Source of the DNA: Szabonella alba
GTDB taxonomy: Bacteria; Pseudomonadota; Alphaproteobacteria; Rhodobacterales; Rhodobacteraceae
Direction: 5' to 3'
Assembly (NCBI RefSeq): GCF_016765775.1
Contig: NZ_JAESVN010000002.1
Span: forward strand, 62,001 to 126,000
DNA length: 64,000 nt
Below, piece after piece: positions 27,367-35,965 of the stretch; the stretch's first letter is position 1, and each line of letters opens with the position of its first letter. The notes beneath the pieces were generated by a model. It had not been told where the DNA came from and did no database searches. It saw only the letters and a program-made list of their open reading frames with translations. The position numbers and the translations under genes are program-made.

Positions 27367-28322
27367 CGGATACGGTGCTGGATATCCGCAACCTCAGGAA
27401 GGTCTACCGCATCCGTCGGGGCGGGCAACGCCATGAAGTCCGCGCCGTGGATGACATTTCGCTGGCGGTCCGCTCGGGGGAGACGCTGGGCATCGTGGGC
27501 GAATCCGGTTGCGGGAAATCGTCACTTGCCCGGGCCATCATGGGGTTGACCCGCGCCGATGGCGGAGAGGTTCATTATGACGGCTCTGATCTCCTGACGC
27601 TTGATCGGCGCGCATTGGCGCGCGCCCGGTTGCGGATCCGCATGGTTTTTCAGGACCCTTACGCCTCGCTTGATCCGCGCCGCTCCATCGGGGATTCCGT
27701 CGCCGAAGCGGGGGATATCCACGGGATTTTTGCAAACCGGAAGGACCGTGCCGACAGGGTGGGTGAGGCTTTGGACCGCGTCGGCCTTGGCGCCCGCTTT
27801 GCCGACCGGTTTCCGCATGAATTGTCGGGCGGTCAGCGCCAGCGCGTCGGTATTGCCCGCGCCATCCTGCCCGAGCCCGATCTTGTGATCGCAGATGAAC
27901 CGGTTTCCGCGCTGGATGTGTCGATTCAGGCGCAGGTTCTGAACCTGCTGGGAGAGTTGAAGTCACGGCTGGGCCTGACCTTGATGTTCATCAGCCATGA
28001 TCTGAGCGTGGTCGCCAAGATATCGGACCGCGTGGCCGTGCTTTACATGGGCCAGATCGTCGAGATCGCCCCGGCCCGGGCACTGTTCCGCGATCCGCGC
28101 CACCCCTATACCGACCTTCTGATCCGGGCGATCCCGCGTCCCGATCCCAGCAGCCGGATTGCCGGCATGATTGAGCCTGACGAACCGCCCAGCCGGTTTT
28201 CCCGCCTGGAGGGATGCCCTTTCCATGATCGCTGCCCTCGTCGCACCGAACTCTGCGCAACGGTCGCCCCGGTCCTCAGGGAAGTCGAACCGGAACGCCT
28301 TGTCTCCTGTCATCACGCCTGA
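27363..28322 (+). CDS. ABC transporter ATPase, DppF type
   Basis: The 319-residue ATPase has Walker [10 protein letters not shown] (residues 46-54), signature LSGGQRQR, Walker B LVIADEPVSALD and a C-terminal GCPFHDRCPR. It is the second ATPase of the importer and the last gene of the operon begun at 21042. The chosen start overlaps the upstream stop. An in-frame extension to 27255 runs inside the previous gene and lacks family similarity. It is convergent with the LysR gene, with an 89-base gap. Confidence 0.92.
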   Translation: MTDTVLDIRNLRKVYRIRRGGQRHEVRAVDDISLAVRSGETLGIVGESGCGKSSLARAIMGLTRADGGEVHYDGSDLLTLDRRALARARLRIRMVFQDPYASLDPRRSIGDSVAEAGDIHGIFANRKDRADRVGEALDRVGLGARFADRFPHELSGGQRQRVGIARAILPEPDLVIADEPVSALDVSIQAQVLNLLGELKSRLGLTLMFISHDLSVVAKISDRVAVLYMGQIVEIAPARALFRDPRHPYTDLLIRAIPRPDPSSRIAGMIEPDEPPSRFSRLEGCPFHDRCPRRTELCATVAPVLREVEPERLVSCHHA

Positions 28323-28411
28323 CAACGGGGTTTGTGACGCAGGTTTGCGCCCCATGATGGACACGGTGCGCCGGGCGCGGCGCTTGCCGGGGGAGTGGTG
28401 TCCGGCGCGCG

Positions 28412-29314
28412 TCAGCTGACCGGCTCCAGCCCGATCCGTCTGGCCTGCGCCCGGGCGGCAATGGCAAATTCGGTCCGGAACAGGCTGGTGACAGGGCTGG
28501 GCACCTTGCCCTCGCGCCAGTGGATGCCGACAGTCCTGTGGCAGGCCGGATCCCGCAGCGGGCGCGCGGTCAGCGTGGCGGCCAGGTTCACCGTGGCCAG
28601 CGCGGGCAGGAGGGTAACACCCATGCCGGTGCTGACCATTGCCAGCAGGGAGGTGACATTGCGCACCGAAAAGCGCGCATCGCGGGCCAGACGCTGAAAT
28701 TCCGGCGCGGGCAGGCCGCGGGTGGCTTCGTTGATGATCAGTGGCTGCCCCGCCAGATCGGACCAGTCCAGCACATCGCTCTTGGCAGCCAGCACACTGT
28801 CGGAGCGGCAGACCAGCCTGAACGGATCGCGGAAGATCGGTTCGCAGACCAGACCGGGCATGTCGGGCCCCGTTCCCGCAATCCCCAGGTCTACCTGCCC
28901 GGTCTCGACCAGAAGCCGCACATCGGTACTGTCGGTATCGACAAGGTCAATGTCCAGATCGGGCCGGACATGCAGAAACATCTGCAGGAACGACGGCAAC
29001 AGCATCGTGGCGACCGATGGAACCGAGGCGATCCGCAGCCGTCCGCTGCGCGCCTTTGACTGCGCTTCGATCCGTTCCATCGCCCGGTCGTAATCGCGCA
29101 GCAGCACGACCGCCTGATTGTACAGAAACCGGCCCATCTCGGTCAGGCTGGATTTGCGGTCGGTCTCGAACAGCGGACAGCCAAGGCGATCCTCGATCTG
29201 CTTGAGCGTCATCGAAAGCGCCGAAGGCGTGCGATACAGCTTTTCCGAGGCGTCCTTGATATTGCCGTGATCTGCGACTTCGACAAAGGCGCGTAGGGCT
29301 TCGAGCCGGATCAT
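28412..29314 (-). CDS. LysR family transcriptional regulator
   Basis: The 300-residue regulator has an N-terminal winged helix-turn-helix (RLEALRAFVEVADHG, then ASEKLYRTPSALSMTLKQIE) and a C-terminal LysR substrate-binding domain from about residue 90. The ATG at 29314 is preceded by AAGGA at suitable spacing; a TTG two codons earlier is too close. It is divergent from the Ldh-family gene across 91 bases that hold a GTTTTG-N2-CAAAAC palindrome. It probably controls the 29406-38228 operon in response to a pathway compound. Confidence 0.88.
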   Translation of the reverse strand: MIRLEALRAFVEVADHGNIKDASEKLYRTPSALSMTLKQIEDRLGCPLFETDRKSSLTEMGRFLYNQAVVLLRDYDRAMERIEAQSKARSGRLRIASVPSVATMLLPSFLQMFLHVRPDLDIDLVDTDSTDVRLLVETGQVDLGIAGTGPDMPGLVCEPIFRDPFRLVCRSDSVLAAKSDVLDWSDLAGQPLIINEATRGLPAPEFQRLARDARFSVRNVTSLLAMVSTGMGVTLLPALATVNLAATLTARPLRDPACHRTVGIHWREGKVPSPVTSLFRTEFAIAARAQARRIGLEPVS

Positions 29315-29330
29315 GTTCAATTTTCCTTAG

Positions 29331-29344
29331 GTTTTGGTCAAAAC
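29331..29344. promoter_or_regulatory. Inverted repeat, candidate LysR operator
   Basis: GTTTTG-GT-CAAAAC is a perfect 6-bp inverted repeat between the divergent LysR gene and the Ldh-family gene, 17 bases from the regulator's start codon. LysR proteins commonly bind such dyads in divergent promoters. Confidence 0.4.
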
Positions 29345-29405
29345 TACTGTGTTGCATTGAAATGGGCAATCGGGGCTTCTGGCCATGAACAGGCAGGAGG
29401 CAGGG

Positions 29406-30401
29406 ATGCGGTGGACATTGGACGAGGTTGAGGCGCGCGCCCTGGCGGTGCTGCGGGCGGCAGGGGCAAGCGCGGCACAGGCCGGTCCCGTGGCGCGATC
29501 CATCCGGGCGGCAGAGCGTGACGGCATGCGCTCGCACGGTCTGTTGTATCTGCCGATCTATGTGGAACATCTGACCTGCGGCAAGGTCGATGGTCAGGCC
29601 GAACCGCGGCTGACACAACCAAGGGCCGGGGCGATTGCGGTGGATGCCGCGCATGGCTTTGCCCATCCCGCTATTGATCTGGGCCTGCCCCGGCTGATCG
29701 AGGCGGCCCGGCAGGTGGGTATTGCCGCCCTGACCCTGCGGCGGTCCTATAATTGCGGCCTGCTGGGGCATCATGCCGAGCAGATCGCCGGGGCGGGGCT
29801 GATCGGGCTTTGCTTCACCCATGCGCCGGCCTCGATCTCGCCGGTGGGGGGCAAGGTGCCGGTGATCGGCACCAACCCTTTCGCACTGGCCGTGCCGGAC
29901 GGGCAAGGCGGAGCGCGGTTTGTCATCGACCAGTCGGCCAGCGTGGTGGCGAAATCCGAGGTGCTGCTGCGGGCACGGCAGGGCAAACCGATCCCCGAAG
30001 GTTGGGCGCTTGATGCCGAGGGACAGCCGACGACCGATGCCGAGGCAGGGCTGAAAGGCTCGATGCTGCCGGCGGGCGGGGTCAAGGGCTTTGGCATCGG
30101 CCTGATGGTCGAGGTTCTGGCCTCCGCCCTAGCCGGGGCAGAGCCAAGCCGCACCGCCAGCCCGTTTTCGGGGCCGGTCGGCGGCCCCCCCGCGACCGGT
30201 CAATGCTTCATCGCCATCGACCCCGCCGCCCATGCCGATGGGTTCACCGACCGGATCGCGGCACTTGCCGAGGCGATCACGGTGCAGCAGGACGCGCGCC
30301 TGCCCGGCGCACGGCGGCGCGCGGCGCGGATCCGGACCGAAGCGGAGGGCGTCGAGCTGGACGAGGCCCTGATGGCCCGGCTGCGACTTCAGAAAAACTG
30401 A
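29406..30401 (+). CDS. Malate/L-lactate dehydrogenase (Ldh2/DpkA/LhpD) family oxidoreductase
   Basis: The 331-residue enzyme belongs to the NAD(P)H-dependent Ldh2 family. The conserved ERDGMRSHGLLYLP segment contains catalytic His44; VIGTNPFALAVP and LPAGGVKGFGIGLMVE are further signatures. Overall it reads closer to delta-1-piperideine-2-carboxylate/delta-1-pyrroline-2-carboxylate reductases (DpkA, LhpD) than to malate dehydrogenases, but this was judged by eye. The ATG at 29406 has a strong AGGAGG site; the earlier ATG at 29385 does not. Next to a betaine-type importer it could reduce a cyclic imine from a proline- or hydroxyproline-like compound. Confidence 0.8.
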   Translation: MRWTLDEVEARALAVLRAAGASAAQAGPVARSIRAAERDGMRSHGLLYLPIYVEHLTCGKVDGQAEPRLTQPRAGAIAVDAAHGFAHPAIDLGLPRLIEAARQVGIAALTLRRSYNCGLLGHHAEQIAGAGLIGLCFTHAPASISPVGGKVPVIGTNPFALAVPDGQGGARFVIDQSASVVAKSEVLLRARQGKPIPEGWALDAEGQPTTDAEAGLKGSMLPAGGVKGFGIGLMVEVLASALAGAEPSRTASPFSGPVGGPPATGQCFIAIDPAAHADGFTDRIAALAEAITVQQDARLPGARRRAARIRTEAEGVELDEALMARLRLQKN

Positions 30402-30500
30402 AACAAATGTCATTCGATGTCGTTTGATTGAACTGACCGGACAGGGGAACCTGCCGACAGGTCGCCGCGCAAGACGGCGTCGCGCCACAGGAGGTTTGCA

Positions 30501-31511
30501 ATGACTGGAACAAGACGTTTGACCACCCTTGCCGCATTTGCGGCTTCGGGCCTCGCTCTGGCCCAACCGGCCGCAGCCGCCGATTGCGGCACGGCCGAAA
30601 AGGTCACCATCGCCGAGATGACCTGGCTTTCCGCGGCGGCGCTTGCGCATGTGACGCAGAAGATCCTTTCGACTGGCTATGACTGCACCGCCGAGCTGGT
30701 TCCCGGTGACACGGTGCCCACGGCAACGTCGATGCTGACCCGTTCCACCCCGACGATCGCGCCCGAATTGTGGGTCTCGACCGTGCAGGCGCAGTGGGAT
30801 GAGATGCAGGCCAAGGGCAATGTCTACAAGGCCTCTGACATCTTTTCGGGCGGCGGGCAGGACGGGCTCTGGGTGCCGGACTATGTGCTGGAGCAGAATC
30901 CGGACCTGCACACGATCGAGGATCTTGCCGCCAACTGGAAGATTTTCGAGGACAACCAGAACCCCGGCGTGGGGCGGCTCTACAACGGCCCGCCCGGCTG
31001 GGCGAGCGAAGTGATCATCACCAATTACTACAAGGCGCTCGCGCTTGACGACACGTTCGAGCTGTTCTCACCCGGGTCGGGCGAGAACCTCAAAGCCTCC
31101 ATCGCGCGCGCCGTTGCGCAGAACAAGCCCTGGGTCGGCTATTACTGGGGCCCTTCCGACGTGGTGGGCAAGTTCGGGCTGGTCCGTCTGGCAATGCCCG
31201 AAAGCGACCGTGAGAAATTCACCTGCCTGACCGATGCCAATTGCGAGGATCCGCAGGTGACGGGATGGGCCGCGGGCGAGGTGGCCGTGGCCGTGGTCTC
31301 GGACCTGAAGGAGCAGGCCCCGGATGTGGCGGAATTCCTGTCGAAGATGCAGGTGCCGAATGACGAGATCAGCACTGTCCTGGCCTGGGGCGATGACAAT
31401 GGCGCCACGGCCGAAGAGGTTGCGACCCATTTCCTGCGCAACAATGAATCGATCTGGACCGGATGGGTTTCCGCTGATGTGGCCGAAAAGGTCAAGGCGA
31501 GCCTGAACTGA
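30501..31511 (+). CDS. Glycine betaine/proline-type ABC substrate-binding protein (OpuAC/ProX family)
   Basis: The 336-residue periplasmic protein has a Sec signal ending PAAAA near residue 27 and a ribosome site AGGAGG at good spacing. The mature part has the OpuAC character: KVTIAEMTWLSAAALAHV, PELWVSTVQAQWDEM, GPPGWASE and YYWGPSDVVGKFG, with several aromatic residues able to form a cage for a quaternary amine. It feeds the ProW- and ProV-type proteins downstream. The ligand is probably a betaine or related cationic compound; the pathway genes suggest catabolic rather than osmoprotective use. Confidence 0.85.
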   Translation: MTGTRRLTTLAAFAASGLALAQPAAAADCGTAEKVTIAEMTWLSAAALAHVTQKILSTGYDCTAELVPGDTVPTATSMLTRSTPTIAPELWVSTVQAQWDEMQAKGNVYKASDIFSGGGQDGLWVPDYVLEQNPDLHTIEDLAANWKIFEDNQNPGVGRLYNGPPGWASEVIITNYYKALALDDTFELFSPGSGENLKASIARAVAQNKPWVGYYWGPSDVVGKFGLVRLAMPESDREKFTCLTDANCEDPQVTGWAAGEVAVAVVSDLKEQAPDVAEFLSKMQVPNDEISTVLAWGDDNGATAEEVATHFLRNNESIWTGWVSADVAEKVKASLN

Positions 31512-31569
31512 TGCGAACCCGCGCCGACCCGGCAACGGGGCGGCGGGGCAACCTTGGGGACACCCTGCC

Positions 31570-32445
31570 ATGACCTCTGGCTTTCCCGAAATCTGGGACA
31601 CCCGCGCCTTCGGCCGCGCGCTCGATCAGGCCTTCAACGGCATTGTCGCGCAATGGGGCGAGACGCTGGAACTGACCTTCATGCCGGTTCTGCGTTTCAT
31701 CACCGGACTGGAGCGGGGGCTGCAATACCTGCCCTGGTGGATGGTTGTGCTGGCCTTCTGCCTCATCACCTGGGCCGCCGCGCGGCGCTGGCAACCGGTG
31801 GCTGCCGTGGCCGTTCTGCTGGTGCTTCTGGGCCTTCTGGGCATCTGGGACGCGGCCATGGCGACGGTGGCGCTGATGCTGGCCGCGACCGTGCTGTCGG
31901 TGCTGATCGGCATGCCCGTGGGCATTGCCATGGCACGATCCGACAGGTTGCGGCGCGGAATGCTGCCGGTGCTGGACATCATGCAGACCATGCCGATCTT
32001 CGTTTACCTAATCCCCTTTGTCATGCTGTTCGGCCCCGGCAAGATCCCGGCGCTTCTGGCCACGATCGTCTTTGCCATACCGCCGGTGATCCGCCTGACC
32101 GATCTGGGCATCCGGCAGGTCGATCCCGAGATCGTCGAGGCCAGCCGCGCCTTCGGGGCATCGCCCCGGCAACAATTGTGGACCGTGCAGGTGCCGCTGG
32201 CGATGCCCACGATCATGGCAGGCATCAACCAGACCACGATGATGGCCCTGTCGATGGTTGTCATCGCCTCGATGATCGGGGCAGGCGGGCTTGGCTATCA
32301 GGTCTTGCAGGGCATCCAGCGGCTTGAGGTCAGCCGCGGCCTGATCGCGGGGCTGGGAATCGTGCTGTTGGCCATCATCTTCGACCGCATGGCGCAATCC
32401 TATGGCCGCCGCGTGCAGGCCAACCTGCATCGGGAGGGCATGTGA
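31570..32445 (+). CDS. Betaine-type ABC permease (ProW family)
   Basis: This 291-residue membrane protein has the ProW layout: a hydrophilic N-terminus (about 60 residues) then six or seven helices. The ATPase-contact loop near residue 190 reads EIVEASRAFGASPRQQLWTV, a typical EAA motif, followed by NQTTMMALSMVVIASMIGAGG, a family hallmark. It forms the homodimeric channel. The ATPase gene begins at its stop codon (TGATG). Confidence 0.9.
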   Translation: MTSGFPEIWDTRAFGRALDQAFNGIVAQWGETLELTFMPVLRFITGLERGLQYLPWWMVVLAFCLITWAAARRWQPVAAVAVLLVLLGLLGIWDAAMATVALMLAATVLSVLIGMPVGIAMARSDRLRRGMLPVLDIMQTMPIFVYLIPFVMLFGPGKIPALLATIVFAIPPVIRLTDLGIRQVDPEIVEASRAFGASPRQQLWTVQVPLAMPTIMAGINQTTMMALSMVVIASMIGAGGLGYQVLQGIQRLEVSRGLIAGLGIVLLAIIFDRMAQSYGRRVQANLHREGM

Positions 32446-33464
32446 TGCAGGCCGTCAAGATCCGCGTCGACTCTGTCTCCAAGGTCTTTGGCAGTGATCC
32501 GAAGGCCGCACTGGCCAGGGTCGAGGCCGGGATGGACAAGACCCGTCTGCTGGAGGAAACCGACCATGTGCTGGGCCTGCACGATATCAATCTTGAAATC
32601 CGCACCGGCGAGACCTTTGTCATCATGGGTCTGTCAGGGTCGGGCAAAAGCACGCTGATCCGGCATTTCAACCGTCTGATCGAACCGACGGGCGGGCGCA
32701 TCCTCTTTGATGGCGAGGATATCCTGGGCTATGACGAGGCCCGCCTGCGCACCTTCCGGCGGCGCAAGATGGCCATGGTGTTCCAGCGCTTTGCCTTGCT
32801 GCCGCATCGGACCGTGATCGAGAATGTCATGTATGGCCCCCTTCTGGACGGGATGGCCAAGGCCGCCGTACGCGCGCGGGCCGAGGCGCAGATCGCGCTG
32901 GTCGGACTTTCGGGATTTGAAGCGAGCTATCCCGCGCAGCTTTCGGGCGGGATGCAGCAGCGCGTCGGCCTGGCCCGGGCCCTGGCGACCGATGCCGAAG
33001 TCCTGCTGATGGACGAGGCGTTTTCCGCCCTCGACCCGCTGATCCGGAATGACATGCAGATGCAGCTGAAGGATCTGCAGGGGCGGCTGGGCAAGACCAT
33101 TGTCTTCATCACCCATGATCTGGATGAGGCCCTGCTGCTGGGCGATCATATCGCCATCCTGAAGGACGGCACGCTGCGGCAGGTCGGCACCGGGGCCGAT
33201 ATCCTGCGGGCCCCTGCGGATGACTATGTCGCGCGCTTTGTCCGCGATGTGAACCGGGCGCGTATCCTGCAATGCGGCGCCCTTGCCGATGCCACGATGA
33301 TCCCCCTGCCCGGCACCCCCGAGATTGCCGCCGAGGCAACGCTCGAAGCGGCCTTTGCCGTCTTTGCAGACGGGGCGGATTGCGTCGCCGTTCGCGGGTC
33401 GGACGGGCGGATCACGGGCGCATTGACACCTCGGAAACTGATGGAAGCCTTGGCACGGTCCTGA
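32445..33464 (+). CDS. Betaine-type ABC ATPase (ProV family)
   Basis: The 339-residue ATPase has Walker A GLSGSGKST (residues 62-70), signature LSGGMQQR and Walker B LLMDEAFSALDP. The DP-L-I-R-N-D-M-Q sequence after Walker B is typical of glycine betaine transporters. The C-terminal 60 residues (EAAFAVFADGADCVAVRG) look like a reduced CBS-type regulatory tail. The ATG at 32445 overlaps the permease stop by one base; a GTG three bases earlier is also possible. It completes the importer. Confidence 0.92.
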   Translation: MQAVKIRVDSVSKVFGSDPKAALARVEAGMDKTRLLEETDHVLGLHDINLEIRTGETFVIMGLSGSGKSTLIRHFNRLIEPTGGRILFDGEDILGYDEARLRTFRRRKMAMVFQRFALLPHRTVIENVMYGPLLDGMAKAAVRARAEAQIALVGLSGFEASYPAQLSGGMQQRVGLARALATDAEVLLMDEAFSALDPLIRNDMQMQLKDLQGRLGKTIVFITHDLDEALLLGDHIAILKDGTLRQVGTGADILRAPADDYVARFVRDVNRARILQCGALADATMIPLPGTPEIAAEATLEAAFAVFADGADCVAVRGSDGRITGALTPRKLMEALARS

Positions 33465-33499
33465 CCGCTGCCAGAATGGCCTGACCACTGCCAGAATGG
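33460..33499. repeat. 20-bp tandem duplication across the ProV-type stop codon
   Basis: CCTGACCGCTGCCAGAATGG at 33460-33479 is repeated at 33480-33499 with one substitution (G to A). The first copy contains the stop codon of the ATPase gene; the second lies in the leader of the aldehyde dehydrogenase gene, ending 10 bases before its ATG. Confidence 0.9.
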
Positions 33500-33509
33500 G
33501 ACGAAGAAC

Positions 33510-34961
33510 ATGAAACTAGAAACGCGGAACTTCATCGCCGGAACGTGGCGTGACGGGGCAGCGGTCGCAGAGAACCGCAACCCGTCCGATCTGGCGGATG
33601 TGATCGGCCAGTTTGCCCAGGGCACGGCGGCAGATGTGGATGAGGCGCTTGCCGCCGCCCGCGCCGCACAGCCGAAATGGGGGGCAGCGGGCATCCAGAA
33701 GCGTCACGACGTGCTGATGTCCATCGGCACCGAACTGATGGCCCGTGCGGCAGAGATCGGCGCGCTGCTGTCGCGTGAGGAGGGCAAGCCGCTGGCCGAA
33801 GGCAAGGGCGAGGTCTACCGCGCGGGCCAGTTCTTCACCTGGTTCGCGGCAGAGGCGCTGCGCCTGCAGGGCGATCAGGCCGAAAGCGTGCGACCGGGCG
33901 TCGAGATCGAGGTGCGCCGTGAACCGGCGGGGGTCGTGGCGCTGGTCACACCATGGAACTTTCCGGTGGCGACCCCTGCATGGAAGATTGCCCCCGCGCT
34001 GGCCTATGGCAATGCCGTGGTGTGGAAACCCGCCAACCTGACCCCCGCCTCGGCCGTGGCGCTGGCCGAAATCATCGCGCGTGCGGACATGCCCGCCGGG
34101 ACGTTCAATCTGGTCATGGGCCCGGGCCGCGATGTGGGGGACCATCTGGTCGGCCATGCGGATGTCGATGCGGTCAGCTTCACCGGATCAGTCGAGGTCG
34201 GAAAGGGCATCGCCGCGCGTGTTCTGGACAACCGTGCCAGATTGCAGATGGAAATGGGTTCGAAGAATCCCATGCTGATCATGGATGATTGCGATCTCGA
34301 CCTGGCCATCGCCCATGCCGCCAATGCGGCCTTTGGCGGAACAGGGCAGAAATGCACCGCCGCATCGCGTCTGATCGTTCATGCGAAAGTGCTGGACGCC
34401 TTCACCGAAGGTCTGGTCAAGGCGGCCGAGGCGCTGAAGGTCGGCCATGCCTTTGCCGAAGGCACGCAGATCGGTCCAGTGGTCAGCGAAGGGCAATTGC
34501 GCGGCAATCTCGACTGGATTGCGCGCGGCCGGGCCGAGGGGGCCGAGCTTCTGACAGGGGGGGGTCGGCTGGAACGGCCGACAGAGGGGCATTTCATGGC
34601 CCCCGCCATCTTTGCCCGGACGCGCAATGACATGGCCCTGAACCGTGAGGAAATGTTTGCGCCGATCACCTGCATCATCCCTGCCGACAGCTATGCCGAG
34701 GCGCTGTCCATTGCCAATGACTCCCCCTTTGGCCTGACAGGCGGCATCATGACCCGAAGCCTGGCCCGGGCCGCGCATTTCCGGGCCAATATGCGCGCGG
34801 GCTGCGTCATGGTGAACCTGCCGACAGCAGGCACCGATTACCATGTGCCCTTTGGTGGCCGTGGCATGTCCTCCTTTGGCCCGCGCGAGCAGGGGCGCTA
34901 TGCGGCCGAGTTCTTCACCACCGTCAAGACATCCTACATGGCGGCGGGGCAACCGGAATGA
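33510..34961 (+). CDS. NAD(P)-dependent aldehyde dehydrogenase, similar to alpha-ketoglutaric semialdehyde dehydrogenase
   Basis: The 483-residue enzyme has the ALDH core: TPWNFPVATPAWK, general-base Glu248 in MEMGSKNP, and nucleophile Cys282 in TGQKCTAASRL. The pattern around both catalytic residues resembles the KGSADH (2,5-dioxovalerate dehydrogenase) group, which acts at the end of hydroxyproline and pentose pathways; this was judged by eye. It would oxidise an aldehyde intermediate to an acid in the cytoplasm. Its stop overlaps the next start by 4 bases (ATGA at 34958), so it belongs to the importer-linked operon. Confidence 0.88.
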   Translation: MKLETRNFIAGTWRDGAAVAENRNPSDLADVIGQFAQGTAADVDEALAAARAAQPKWGAAGIQKRHDVLMSIGTELMARAAEIGALLSREEGKPLAEGKGEVYRAGQFFTWFAAEALRLQGDQAESVRPGVEIEVRREPAGVVALVTPWNFPVATPAWKIAPALAYGNAVVWKPANLTPASAVALAEIIARADMPAGTFNLVMGPGRDVGDHLVGHADVDAVSFTGSVEVGKGIAARVLDNRARLQMEMGSKNPMLIMDDCDLDLAIAHAANAAFGGTGQKCTAASRLIVHAKVLDAFTEGLVKAAEALKVGHAFAEGTQIGPVVSEGQLRGNLDWIARGRAEGAELLTGGGRLERPTEGHFMAPAIFARTRNDMALNREEMFAPITCIIPADSYAEALSIANDSPFGLTGGIMTRSLARAAHFRANMRAGCVMVNLPTAGTDYHVPFGGRGMSSFGPREQGRYAAEFFTTVKTSYMAAGQPE

Positions 34962-35965
34962 GCTACCTGATCGACGGGCTGCAATATTCCAACTGGTCCG
35001 AGGGTATCTTTCGCCAGTTGCGGTCGGGCGGGGTGGACGCGGTCCATGTCACGCTGGTCTATCACGAGAATTTTCGCGAAACCGTCGCCCGGATCGAATG
35101 CTGGAACCGCTGGTTCGAACGCTGGCCCGACCTGATCTTTCAGGGCTTTGCCGCCGAGGATCTGGCCCTAGCCCGCGCAACGGGCCGCACCGCGGTTTTC
35201 TTCGGCGCGCAGAACCCCAGCTGCATCGAGGATGATATCGGTCTGGTTCAGGTGCTGCACCGGCTGGGCCTGCGCTTCATGCAGCTGAGTTACAACAACC
35301 AGTCGCTTCTTGCCACGGGCTGCTATGAGGCCGAGGACACCGGCCTGACCCGCATGGGCCGGGAAGTGGTGACAGAAATGAACCGGGTGGGCATGGTCGT
35401 GGACATGAGCCATTCCAGCGAACGCTCGACGCTTGCGGCGCTGGAACATTCAACCCGCCCGATTGCGGTAACCCATGCAAATCCGGCGGCCTGGCATCCG
35501 GCGCGTCGCAACAAGTCGGATGCGGTGATCGGCGCCCTTGCGGAAACCGGCGGGATGCTGGGATTCTCGCTTTATCCGCATCATCTCAGGGGCGGCAGTG
35601 CCTGTGAGATGGCCGATTTCTGTGGCATGATCGCCCGGACTGCGGAACGGCACGGGACAGATTTCCTCGGGATCGGCACCGATCTTTGTCAGGACCAGCC
35701 TGACAGCGTGGTTGAATGGATGCGCACGGGACGCTGGACCAAATCGGTCGATTTTGGCGAAGGCAGCAGGGAGGCGCCAGGTTTTCCGGACATGCCGGGC
35801 TGGTTTCGGGACAATCGCGATCTGGGCAATCTTCGCGGCGGATTGCAGGCCGTCGGCTTTTCGGGCGAGGAGGTGACGGCGATCATGGGCGGGAACTGGG
35901 CGCGCTTTTTTGCAACATCTTTCGGGACGGCCGGGCTGGACGAGGTGGAGCGGGCAGCAGAATGA
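34958..35965 (+). CDS. Membrane dipeptidase-like (peptidase M19) protein lacking three usual metal ligands
   Basis: The 335-residue protein is recognisable as an M19/renal dipeptidase TIM barrel by LGLRFMQLSYNN, GLTRMGREVVTEMNRVGM, VVDMSHSS and VTHANPAAWHPARRN. The last two carry the His ligands equal to His198 and His219 of the human enzyme. However, the N-terminal HxD ligand pair is replaced by a segment reading DGLQYSNW, and the EGG segment that supplies the bridging Glu reads GAQNP. Hydrolysis by the usual binuclear centre therefore looks unlikely. It may use one metal or have another reaction. It overlaps both neighbouring genes by ATGA. Confidence 0.8.
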   Translation: MSYLIDGLQYSNWSEGIFRQLRSGGVDAVHVTLVYHENFRETVARIECWNRWFERWPDLIFQGFAAEDLALARATGRTAVFFGAQNPSCIEDDIGLVQVLHRLGLRFMQLSYNNQSLLATGCYEAEDTGLTRMGREVVTEMNRVGMVVDMSHSSERSTLAALEHSTRPIAVTHANPAAWHPARRNKSDAVIGALAETGGMLGFSLYPHHLRGGSACEMADFCGMIARTAERHGTDFLGIGTDLCQDQPDSVVEWMRTGRWTKSVDFGEGSREAPGFPDMPGWFRDNRDLGNLRGGLQAVGFSGEEVTAIMGGNWARFFATSFGTAGLDEVERAAE

